NCBI GenBank assembly: GCA_958295845.1
Contig: OY282376.1
Span: 881,022-945,021 of the forward strand
Reading direction: 5' to 3'
DNA: 64,000 nt
Source: Caldilineaceae bacterium
Lineage (GTDB): Bacteria > Chloroflexota > Anaerolineae > Caldilineales > Caldilineaceae
Shown in pieces: positions 9,023 to 16,124 of the stretch. The stretch's first letter is position 1; every line of letters begins with the position of its first letter. A program made the position numbers and the translations under genes. Below the pieces are notes generated by a model. The model saw nothing but the letters and a program-made list of their open reading frames with translations, was not told the origin of the DNA and made no database searches.

Positions 9023-10492
9023 TCAACCGCAGTCCCAGCCATTCTTCTCAATCGCCTCGTCGGCATACTCGAGCAGCAACTCATTGATCTTCTCTGCGGC
9101 CTCGTCCTGCGTTACGACGTCCAACTTGAAGTCGGTCCAGATGGCCGCAATCTTCTCGCGCTGTTCCGTGCCAATCTTGTCGGGATAGGTAACCATGCCG
9201 GCCTCGCCCAACCCTTCGGTGATGGCGCGCAACGGTTCCTTCAGATCGGGATTGACGTCAACGCCCTTGATATTGGGCAGGAACGTGCCCGTCTCCGAAA
9301 TCATCCGGCCTGCGTTTTGGGGAGCAGTCACGTAGCGAAGGAAGTCCACCGCCAGCGGCACAATTCCATCCTGCTCCGTCTTGGTTGCCAGCGCCCACTG
9401 AGCTGCGGTGGCGCCGCCGATCGGAGGAGCTGCCTCGCCAATCGCATACGGCGAATCCGCCTCGGTAATGGTAGGTGCGTAGAATGTGCTCCACTCGAAA
9501 TCGACCAGTGGATCGGCCTTGAGATAGCCGAAGCGCCAACTGCCGTCTTCAAATACACCCACATCTTTTTGGAGGAACTTGCGGTTGAAGTCCGCACCCT
9601 CTGCCGCCCAGTCCGGCGCCAGATAGGGAATCAACTGCTTGACCAGCCGGAACCAGTCCCCATATTCGGGGTCTGTGGCGCTGTAGAGCCCGTTCTTCAT
9701 CGCGCAGCCGACCTCTTCCAGCGAGGCAACGCCGCCGTCAGCGTTGATTATGTCGTCCTTCTTGGCGTAGAGCATCGCGCCAACCTGCGACTCGTACCAG
9801 GCCAGCCTTGCATTGGGAATAGTATCAGTCGTCAGTAGCGCCTCCTGCACCTCGATCCACTCACCGTATGTGCTCGGAGCCGACAGGCCATGCTCGTCGA
9901 AAACGTTCTGGTTAAAGAAGAAGAACGTCGTCACCAGGTCGATCGGTACGACATAGTGCTTGCCGTCCGGCCCGCGCTTGGCCTCTGTGGGAATTTCGTA
10001 GAACTGGTCCAGCCAGCGCTCGCTGCCCGGGTCTCCCGCCGCGACGTAGGGGTTGGGCTGCTCGAAGAACGGATCCAGCGCAATCCACCAGTTCTTGTCA
10101 ATCTCATCCTGCGTCCAGAAGGAGTGCGTCCAGACGATGTGAGGAATTGTGCCGCCGGCCTGCTGCGTGACGATCCACTCATGCGAAGCCAGATTGTCCG
10201 GCTTCCTGATAATCTCGATCGTGGCCCCAGGATGATCTGCCATGTACTCATCCGAGATGACCTGAATCATGTTGTGAGGCAGAGGATTGTTGGGGCCCTG
10301 CTCCATGCTCTCCGTCGGCGTATAATGCTGGACCCAGATCTGCAGGTCGCCGGTCATGCCGTCGCCGGCCATATCATCGCCGTCAGAATCCTGAGCCGCG
10401 GGCGCGGCAGGTGCCGCGCAGGCCGCCAGCGCGACGCCGGCGCCGGCCATCCCTACCGACCGAAGAAATGATCGTCTGCTGAGCTTGTTCAT
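9023..10492 (-). CDS. Extracellular sugar-binding lipoprotein (ABC transporter, Tat-type signal)
   Basis: A 489-residue periplasmic-binding-protein family 1 (MalE/UgpB-like) protein. The N-terminus SRRSFLRSVG is a twin-arginine-like signal, followed by a lipobox ending in LAAC (Cys ~25). It is therefore probably exported folded and lipid-anchored. The mature part shows the family features VLVTTFFFNQNVFDEHGL-like segments, DWFRLVKQ and GTFLPN near the C-terminus. Length is at the upper end of the family. AAGGAG precedes the ATG. It is the binding subunit for the two permeases downstream in the same operon. Ligand unknown; the neighbouring glycan-active genes suggest an oligosaccharide. Confidence 0.92.
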   Translation of the reverse strand: MNKLSRRSFLRSVGMAGAGVALAACAAPAAPAAQDSDGDDMAGDGMTGDLQIWVQHYTPTESMEQGPNNPLPHNMIQVISDEYMADHPGATIEIIRKPDNLASHEWIVTQQAGGTIPHIVWTHSFWTQDEIDKNWWIALDPFFEQPNPYVAAGDPGSERWLDQFYEIPTEAKRGPDGKHYVVPIDLVTTFFFFNQNVFDEHGLSAPSTYGEWIEVQEALLTTDTIPNARLAWYESQVGAMLYAKKDDIINADGGVASLEEVGCAMKNGLYSATDPEYGDWFRLVKQLIPYLAPDWAAEGADFNRKFLQKDVGVFEDGSWRFGYLKADPLVDFEWSTFYAPTITEADSPYAIGEAAPPIGGATAAQWALATKTEQDGIVPLAVDFLRYVTAPQNAGRMISETGTFLPNIKGVDVNPDLKEPLRAITEGLGEAGMVTYPDKIGTEQREKIAAIWTDFKLDVVTQDEAAEKINELLLEYADEAIEKNGWDCG

Positions 10493-10671
10493 GCTTTTCT
10501 CCTTGAAATGAAGGTTAAAGTGAATTACAGACTTCAGCGTGGTACGAATTCATGCTACGACTTGAACTTGCCTTCCATATGAGTCCGTCGTGGACTGAAA
10601 TCACGTCGCCCTCTAAGGCGGAACCAACCCTCCCTCGGAATCGACCTCGAATCCGGCACAATGCAACCTGT

Positions 10672-11394
10672 TCAATCCTCCACAATCGCAACCGCCCGCA
10701 CCGGCGCACCCGTCGACCCCACCCACTTCACCGGCAGCATCGAGAGCGTGAAGCCGTGCGCCCGCGGAATCTGCTCCAGATTGCAGAGGTTCTCAACATG
10801 ATAGTACTCATGCTCGTACATGACGCGATGAGCTTCCCAGAACTGCTTGCGCTCAAACATCGCCCACACCGGCGGGTCAAACGTCACCGCGTCAATGCCC
10901 ATCACCTTCACCCCGCGTTCGATCAGCCATAGCGTCGCCTCGCGGGTCATGCCGCTGTGCTCGCTCAGATACCTGTCCTCATCGTTGTAACTGCCCGCCC
11001 CAGTCCAGATCAGCACGAGATCCAGCGGCTTGATCTCGTAATCTATCCTCCGCACCGCCTCTTCCATATCGGCGACTGTGATGCCGGCCCCGTTCTCCTT
11101 GTGCCGGAAATCCAGTAGAACGCCATCGCCGTAGCAGTACGCCAGCGGAATCCCTTCCGGCCCCGGCTTACCGGGAACCAGGTGCTTCAACGCATCGATG
11201 TGCGTCCCAACATGGTCCCCAAGAATAGTAAGGTAATGCGCCGTCAGCGACGTAACGCCATGCTCCGCCGCCCCGATGCCGCTCGCAAAACCCTCCCAGT
11301 CCTCATACATCAATAACGTCGGGCGAGTCACCCGCGGGAAGACCACCATGTCGTTATGTACGGGCATGCTCAAGTCAATGACTCTGCGCCCCAT
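10672..11394 (-). CDS. Cyclase family protein (kynurenine formamidase-like hydrolase)
   Basis: About 240 residues. The metal-binding signature HVGTHIDALKH (HxGTHxDxxxH) identifies the cyclase/kynurenine formamidase-like metal-dependent hydrolase superfamily. The N-terminus VIDLSMPVHNDMVVFP and the segment RGVKVMGIDAVTFDPP also fit. Members hydrolyse N-formylkynurenine, isatin, or lactone/amide bonds. In a carbohydrate locus lactone hydrolysis is possible but unproven. The open frame begins at a TTG nine codons earlier; I start at the ATG reading MGRRVIDLS. It lies 179 nt upstream of the binding-protein gene, on the same strand, so it may share the operon or have its own promoter. Confidence 0.85.
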   Translation of the reverse strand: MGRRVIDLSMPVHNDMVVFPRVTRPTLLMYEDWEGFASGIGAAEHGVTSLTAHYLTILGDHVGTHIDALKHLVPGKPGPEGIPLAYCYGDGVLLDFRHKENGAGITVADMEEAVRRIDYEIKPLDLVLIWTGAGSYNDEDRYLSEHSGMTREATLWLIERGVKVMGIDAVTFDPPVWAMFERKQFWEAHRVMYEHEYYHVENLCNLEQIPRAHGFTLSMLPVKWVGSTGAPVRAVAIVED

Positions 11395-11780
11395 GCCTGA
11401 TCTCCCTGGATTGCCCGCCAATCAGCCGCGCGCAATTCATATCAGCTTCAACTTAGAAACGATTATGTAAGATTGTAACTACAATGCTTGAGGAGTTGCT
11501 CGTCTTTGTGCAGATTACTACGTACGCCTGCGGGGGACGAAACGTAAATGTGACGATAGACAAATTCTTTTTCTGCGACAAGCGCCATTATATATATGAA
11601 GAAGACAGATTCCAAATCGAGAGACTGCCCCTCCTTCCCCAATGTCCCCCGCGCCCGCCCACAAAGAGGCCCCCGCCAACAGAAATCGCCGTCCAAAGCC
11701 CCCTCGACCCGCCAAACCGAGAGGGAGACTTCCCAGCCTGAGCAAATTCACCCCTTCAACCCCCCATTCCATCGCCGCAG

Positions 11781-11820
11781 TCACTGACCACTAACCACTA
11801 ACCACTGACCACTGCAGTTG
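11781..11820. repeat. CCACTAAC-type dispersed repeat, copy 1
   Basis: Short tandem units (ACCACTAACCACTAACC, then CTGACCACTGCAGTT) match, with seven differences over 40 nt, a stretch inside the CopC signal-peptide coding region at 34471-34510. A shorter relative ending in CTGCAGTT lies at 49405-49426. Two of the three copies are followed directly by the longer repeat at 11819 or 49427. Confidence 0.75.
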
Positions 11821-11935
11821 GGCGTTCGGGCCTTCGGCCCTCTCTTGTGCAGGGGCTGCGCCCCCGCAACGCCCCGCCCTTGCTAGCCACCGTGTTCATT
11901 CTCCCCCAGCATCGTGTCTAGCCAACAGTGTCTGC
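11819..11935. repeat. ~115-bp dispersed repeat A, copy 1
   Basis: Contains the small palindrome CGGGCCTTCGGCCC, then GGGGCTGCGCCCCCGCAACG, CGCCCTTGCTAGCCACCGTG and CGTGTCTAGCCAACAGTGT. Nearly the same order occurs at 49249-49375, and the second half again at 49427-49503. It looks like a non-coding, possibly mobile, REP/MITE-like family. No transposase is nearby. Confidence 0.8.
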
Positions 11936-12004
11936 TCCCCCTTGTCCGTCCCAAGCCACCGACCACGCACCACCGGCGTTCTTCGCGACCCTTCGCCTGC
12001 CTTC

Positions 12005-12090
12005 GCGTATCAAAAAAGGTGTTCTCCGTGATCCTCCGTGGCCCGCCGTGGCTAAAAAAGGTGTTCTTCGCGCCCCTTCACGTGACTTCG
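12005..12090. repeat. Two AAAAAAGGTGTTCT units
   Basis: ATCAAAAAAGGTGTTCTCCG near 12009 and CTAAAAAAGGTGTTCTTCG near 12050 are each followed by CG-rich CCGTGG or CACGTGAC text. This reads as an imperfect direct duplication of about 40 nt in a non-coding gap. No gene is seen. Confidence 0.6.
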
Positions 12091-12239
12091 CCAATTCATC
12101 GGTCTTGTCTACGCCAAGAGTCAAGCCAGAGACATCCCGACAGGCCTGCAGCCATTCCCTTCATGTCAATGTTTGAACGGCCTCTCCAAAATGTCAACGA
12201 AACATTGCGCATTCTGTGTATGCGCTACGGTTCCAAACC

Positions 12240-12268
12240 TTGGCGGAAACCGTCGCATATTGTATACT
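12240..12268 (+). promoter_or_regulatory. Promoter of mazEF
   Basis: TTGGCG (12240-12245) and TATACT (12263-12268) are 17 nt apart, near consensus for the housekeeping sigma factor. The direct repeat ATTGTAT at 12259 and 12270 overlaps the -10 region and could be the site at which MazE or MazEF represses its own transcription. The start codon is about 70 nt downstream. Confidence 0.6.
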
Positions 12269-12340
12269 CATTGTATCTACGAAAACAGAAGTGTTATAAA
12301 TCTGTTCTCTCTGTGTGAGCAGCTCTGGAGAAAAAATGAA

Positions 12341-12583
12341 ATGGAAACTCGCGTGCAGAAGTGGGGCAATAGCTTGGCCCTGCGCATCCCCAAACCCCTT
12401 GCAATTCAGATTGGACTTGATGTCAATTCGCCGGTCAGAATTTCACTGCGAGGAGAAGAGTTAGTCATTGCGCAAGTGTCGCCTCCTCGTCTGAAATTGG
12501 ACGATCTTCTGGCTCAAGTCACGGAGAAGAATTTGCACGGCGAAGTGGATTGGGAGCAGGCGGTGGGTCGTGAAGAATGGTAA
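12341..12583 (+). CDS. mazE: MazE-type antitoxin (AbrB-like DNA-binding domain)
   Basis: An 80-residue protein. The N-terminal half METRVQKWGNSLALRIPK is the classical MazE/AbrB swapped-hairpin DNA-binding domain. The acidic C-terminal tail (LLAQVTEKNLHGEVDWE) is the part that would wrap and neutralise the toxin. The open frame extends back to 12173, but GGAG at 12327 and the family alignment fix the start at the ATG of 12341. Its stop overlaps the toxin start by seven nt, which ensures coupled translation. The complex is expected to repress its own promoter. Confidence 0.9.
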   Translation: METRVQKWGNSLALRIPKPLAIQIGLDVNSPVRISLRGEELVIAQVSPPRLKLDDLLAQVTEKNLHGEVDWEQAVGREEW

Positions 12584-12927
12584 CTAAGCCTGAGTACGTC
12601 CCGCAACGCGGCGATGCCGTTTGGGTTAATCTTACCCCGCAGACTGGACGCGAACAGGCGGGCCGACGTCCCGCCATTGTACTCTCACCTGGTTCCTATA
12701 ACGGTATCACAGGACTAGCGATTCTCTGTCCGATTACCAATCAGGTAAAGGGATACCCCTTCGAAGTTGCAATTCCTTCAGGGCTACGGCTGACGGGAGT
12801 GATCCTCGCAGATCAGGTCAAGAGTGTGGACTGGCGAGCCAGAGACGCAACATTCCTGACTGCTCTGCCCGTGCGCATTATCGATGCAGTATTGGATAGA
12901 GTTGGAACGCTCTTGACAAGGGAATAG
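12577..12927 (+). CDS. mazF: MazF/PemK-type endoribonuclease toxin
   Basis: A 116-residue toxin of normal length for sequence-specific mRNA interferases. Visible motifs are PQRGDAVWVNLTPQTGREQ (residues ~9-27, including the loop after the first strand), GRRPAIVLSP, ILCPITNQVKGYPFEV, and LADQVKSVDWRAR with the conserved DQ and RA. The conserved arginine of GREQAGRRP and a Ser/Thr in the PITN segment are the expected catalytic residues. The frame starts inside mazE. As both genes are intact, a functional module is likely. Confidence 0.92.
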   Translation: MVTKPEYVPQRGDAVWVNLTPQTGREQAGRRPAIVLSPGSYNGITGLAILCPITNQVKGYPFEVAIPSGLRLTGVILADQVKSVDWRARDATFLTALPVRIIDAVLDRVGTLLTRE

Positions 12928-12970
12928 AGCTGAGAACTGTTGTAACCGAAGTTGGCGTGCTGAAGGAAAG

Positions 12971-13528
12971 CTATGACGCCCCACCGTCACACTGCTGACA
13001 GATCTGGGCAGGACGAGTTGAACCACCGCTGCCGTTAAGTTCCGTTTCGTAGTCGGTCCGCACCCGCAGCCCCTTCCCCCCGCAAAAGTCACACCGGCCG
13101 TAAGCCTGGAACGGCGTGTAGGCCGCCCGCAGCGCATCCTGCCGGCTGCGCTCCGACAGCGCCGGCGTCGCAAACCGCTCCACCCAGCGCCGTACCTGGC
13201 TGTCCGTCTCATTGGCAACCGCCCGTTCAAATATCGGCATGAGCGCCGGGTCATTCGGGCAGCCGCCGTCCTCCAACGTATGCCATGCCGCCCGCCGCAC
13301 CCGTACATCCGCATCCTGCATCAACCTGTAGAGTGCCTCCCAGGCCGCCTCAACCCGCTTGCGCACATGGCAGGGACAGAGGTTTTCAGCCGCATGCAGC
13401 CGTTCGCCAACGTCCTCACTGTATGCCATCTCGATAAGGCGCTGGACCGCCTCGCCCCGCACCCGGTGCTCCCCGCCCCTGAAAGCCGCCTTCTGATGAC
13501 GGTTCAACCCCTTGCGCCTGCGTGCCAT
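12971..13528 (-). CDS. HEAT-repeat protein with a C-terminal zinc-knuckle-like pair of CxxC motifs
   Basis: A 185-residue protein of unknown function. Residues ~20-130 look like HEAT-like helical repeats (VGERLHAAENLC, ALYRLMQDADVRVRRAAWHTLEDGG, ERAVANETDSQVRRWVER). The C-terminal ~45 residues hold CDFCGGKG and, about 30 residues later, CQQC, a probable zinc ribbon. The N-terminus is very basic (MARRRKGLNRHQK). Its ATG directly follows the TAG of the upstream LOG gene with no intervening base, so the two are almost certainly translationally coupled. This could be a nucleic-acid-binding or scaffold protein; that is inference. Confidence 0.75.
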   Translation of the reverse strand: MARRRKGLNRHQKAAFRGGEHRVRGEAVQRLIEMAYSEDVGERLHAAENLCPCHVRKRVEAAWEALYRLMQDADVRVRRAAWHTLEDGGCPNDPALMPIFERAVANETDSQVRRWVERFATPALSERSRQDALRAAYTPFQAYGRCDFCGGKGLRVRTDYETELNGSGGSTRPAQICQQCDGGAS

Positions 13529-14287
13529 CTATCTGCTCACCTCCAGAGCCAGCCGTGTCGCCGCGCGCGCGGCCTCAGCCGACTTCTCGCACCAGCTGGC
13601 CTGCTCTGAAAGTCCCTGCATAATCAGCTCATGGACCTCCTGCGGCGAATCAGCCAGCCGCATCAGTTCGAGATCAGGGGCAGATATGTTCCCTTCCGCC
13701 AGCATCGAACTGCGCAGCCACTCCAGCAGGCCTCGCCAATAGTCGGAGTTATAAAGGACCACCGGGAACTGCCTGATCTTGCCGGTCTGGATCAGCGTCA
13801 ATGCTTCAAACAGCTCATCCAGCGTCCCGAACCCACCCGGAAAGATGACAAACCCCTGCGAATACTTGACGAAATTCATCTTGCGCACAAAGAAATAACG
13901 GAATTCGATTCCAATGTCGACATATTCGTTCACCCCCTGCTCAAAGGGCAGCTCGATGCCCAGGCCGACCGAGGCGCCTTCCTCCGGCTGCGCACCCCTA
14001 TTGCCCGCCTCCATGATGCCCGGCCCGCCGCCCGTGATAACCGTCAGCCCGGACCCCGCCAACAACCGCGCCGTCTCCACAGCCGCCGCATAGTGGGGAT
14101 CGTCCGGCTGCGTGCGCGCTGAACCGAAAATCGAGACCGCAGCGCCCAGGCCCGCCAGCGTGTCGAAGCCCTCGACAAACTCCCCCATAATGCGAAACAC
14201 CCGCCAGGGATCACTTTCAGTAAACGTCTCCCCCTCCGCAACTGGAGTTTCGAGAATAAATTCGTCCTGGGTCCTCCTCTTCAGCAT
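13529..14287 (-). CDS. LOG-family protein (TIGR00730; nucleotide 5'-monophosphate phosphoribohydrolase)
   Basis: About 252 residues with the LOG/lysine-decarboxylase-like Rossmann fold. The two defining motifs are GGGPGIMEAGNRGA (PGGGxG-type partner, residues ~82-95) and FPGGFGTLDELFE (PGGxGTxxE, ~155-167). Such proteins release free bases from cytokinin-type or purine nucleoside monophosphates. The N-terminal ~35 residues before the fold are longer than in minimal LOG proteins, as in the larger PpnN-like or stress-linked forms. I chose the ATG of MLKRRTQDEF because GGAG is eight nt upstream. It ends immediately before the HEAT/zinc gene. Confidence 0.9.
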   Translation of the reverse strand: MLKRRTQDEFILETPVAEGETFTESDPWRVFRIMGEFVEGFDTLAGLGAAVSIFGSARTQPDDPHYAAAVETARLLAGSGLTVITGGGPGIMEAGNRGAQPEEGASVGLGIELPFEQGVNEYVDIGIEFRYFFVRKMNFVKYSQGFVIFPGGFGTLDELFEALTLIQTGKIRQFPVVLYNSDYWRGLLEWLRSSMLAEGNISAPDLELMRLADSPQEVHELIMQGLSEQASWCEKSAEAARAATRLALEVSR

Positions 14288-14445
14288 CGTACATTCTCCA
14301 GACATCAGGCTGCCGATTGCATCAGGTTTTGTGTCAAAGCGAACACGGCAGTGCCCTCATTCTCTCTTGTCGCAAGCAGATCGCTTTGCGCAGCAAGGCG
14401 GTAGATACGCTAAACGCTTGGGCTAAACCTGGACCTCAAACTTCC

Positions 14446-15813
14446 TCAATACCCCGCATTCACATACCCCTCCTGCGCCCCGGGCCCGAACCCCAACTCG
14501 AACCGTCTCTGTCGGAACTTCGTCAGCACCTCGGCATACCGGCTCTCGTCGATGAAATTCTGCCGCTCCGAAGGATCCCGTTCCAGATCAAACAGCACCT
14601 CCGGCATCTCTTCGCCGTAATACTGATACTTCAGGTCATCCCACTTGATCATCAGGTTGCGCGCCCCGAACTGGCTGACGCTTTCGTTGCGCCAGTCTCC
14701 CCCGTTGCCCCGCATAAGCGGCGCCAAACTGCGGCTGTCCAGCCCCTCCGGAATTGGGATCTCGCACAGATCGCACAGCGTGGCGAACAGGTCGCACAGG
14801 TTGACGTTTTCCTCAACCACCCTGCCCCCGCCAAATGATTTGGGCCAGCGGATGATCAGCGGCACGCGCGCGCTCGCCTCAAAAAACTTCTGCTTCTCCC
14901 AGATGCCGTGCTCGCCCAGCATCTCGCCGTGGTCGCTCGTGTAAACGATGATCCAGTCGTCAAGATCCTGGCCCACATGCTCCAACGCGCGCAACAGCGA
15001 GCCGTACATCTCGTCCATCCTCTCGATCATCCCATAATAGCCTGCCACGGCCCGACGCAACTCCCGCGGCGAGGCATCAACGCCCGGCCGCACCTGCTTC
15101 TGCCCCAGAAAAGGATGGTCGAACACCTGCTCATCCAGAAACGGCTCCACCCGGTTCAAATAGTAAGTGAACTTCTCTTCACTTGTGAAGTATGGGTAGT
15201 GCGGTTGATTCAGGCTCAGCTTCAGCATAAGAGGCCGGTCCGGCTGCTGCCGGTCGTAGTACGGGTCGGCAAAGTACTGTTCAACGCAGTCGAGCGCGCC
15301 GGTCAATGCGTACTCGTCCTGGATGATGTGCGGCGAGTGTCCCACGCCCGCCCGCAGCACCTCCTTCGTGTCGCTCCATTTCACCGAAGACAGCCCTCTC
15401 GTGTGACGCGCAAACGAGTCCTCATCCCGGTCGGCGACAAAATGCGGGCCCACCTGCATCGCCGAACCGATGCGCTGGCTCCAACCCTGCATCTGGTCCG
15501 TCCCCGTGTGATGCAGCTTGCCTGCCGCCACCGTGTGATACGCGTACTGGCTGAAACGGCGCGCAAACGTCATGTGGCCCACCGGCAGGTCCTGGGCAAA
15601 AATCTCGCAGCCGCACGTGCGCGGAAACTGGCCCGACATCATCGCCTGCCGGCCCGGTATACAGATCGGCGAAGCTGCATAAGCATTTCTGAACACCACG
15701 CCCGTCTCCGCCAGACCGTCCAACGTGGGCGTACGCACGATCGGATCGCCCTCGTAGCCGGTAATGTCGGCGCGGTGCTCGTCGCTCATGAGGAAAAGAA
15801 CGTTGGGTGGCAT
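14446..15813 (-). CDS. Sulfatase (type I, Cys-type formylglycine site)
   Basis: A 455-residue arylsulfatase/N-sulfoglucosamine-sulfohydrolase-like enzyme. The N-terminus PNVLFLMSDEHRAD carries the first metal ligands. The modification motif is C51-I-P-G-R55 within SPICIPGRQAMMSG, where the Cys must be converted to formylglycine. A later TSDHGEMLGEHG (~residue 292) contributes the metal-binding DH. No signal peptide is visible, so it is probably cytoplasmic and acts on imported sulfated sugars. GGAG precedes the ATG and a promoter lies at 15910-15939. The formylglycine-generating enzyme is not encoded in this window. Confidence 0.92.
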   Translation of the reverse strand: MPPNVLFLMSDEHRADITGYEGDPIVRTPTLDGLAETGVVFRNAYAASPICIPGRQAMMSGQFPRTCGCEIFAQDLPVGHMTFARRFSQYAYHTVAAGKLHHTGTDQMQGWSQRIGSAMQVGPHFVADRDEDSFARHTRGLSSVKWSDTKEVLRAGVGHSPHIIQDEYALTGALDCVEQYFADPYYDRQQPDRPLMLKLSLNQPHYPYFTSEEKFTYYLNRVEPFLDEQVFDHPFLGQKQVRPGVDASPRELRRAVAGYYGMIERMDEMYGSLLRALEHVGQDLDDWIIVYTSDHGEMLGEHGIWEKQKFFEASARVPLIIRWPKSFGGGRVVEENVNLCDLFATLCDLCEIPIPEGLDSRSLAPLMRGNGGDWRNESVSQFGARNLMIKWDDLKYQYYGEEMPEVLFDLERDPSERQNFIDESRYAEVLTKFRQRRFELGFGPGAQEGYVNAGY

Positions 15814-15909
15814 ATCGAGTACTCCAAGGATGAAGAGGGTAAGAGAAGAAGAGGTTGAATTTTCCGCACTTTAGACTTCGGGCTGCAATAGTTCATCTGT
15901 TTTGTGAGG

Positions 15910-15939
15910 ATTCTATCACGCGTCATTGACCGATCCCAA
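15910..15939 (-). promoter_or_regulatory. Promoter of the sulfatase gene
   Basis: On the minus strand TTGGGA (15939-15934) and TAGAAT (15915-15910) are 18 nt apart. The start codon is about 97 nt downstream. The divergent region 15814-16124 holds no gene. Confidence 0.5.
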
Positions 15940-15984
15940 TGACCTGCCCGCGGCTCCCGCCCAGTCTGCCTGCTACGACATCAC

Positions 15985-16013
15985 TTGACGATTTCGCGCA
16001 TTGACGTTGTAAT
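15985..16013 (+). promoter_or_regulatory. Possible promoter of the lyase-like gene
   Basis: TTGACG at 15985-15990 and TGTAAT at 16008-16013, 17 nt apart. The -35 is good and the -10 moderate. Divergent from the sulfatase promoter, so both could share a regulator-binding site between them. Confidence 0.4.
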
Positions 16014-16124
16014 TGTCAGACACCTTCGCCCATTTCCCGTCAAAACGGCTGCCCGGGTCGGCGCACTCTCCCTGCACTTCTCCCGGAGCCTTGCTACCGA
16101 ACAGTGCCAAGGAGAAAATACAAC

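Larger units (their letters stand above)
11395..12239. other. Gene-poor gap with dispersed repeats
   Basis: No convincing gene here. The first ~200 nt are AT-richer than the surroundings, and a short open frame at 11484-11741 has no recognisable domain. The rest is repeat-like: the 40-nt CCACTAAC motif at 11781-11820, a GGGCGTTCGGGCCTTCGGCCC element to ~11935, and two AAAAAAGGTGTTCT units near 12016 and 12055. Confidence 0.7.

Noticed and set aside
11484..11741. 85-codon plus-strand frame in the repeat-rich gap
   Set aside because: Its second half is Pro/Arg-rich translation of GC-rich repeat text; no domain, and only weak start context.
12173..12340. Longer N-terminus for MazE
   Set aside because: The extra 56 residues are unlike the family, and the promoter at 12240-12268 would lie inside them.
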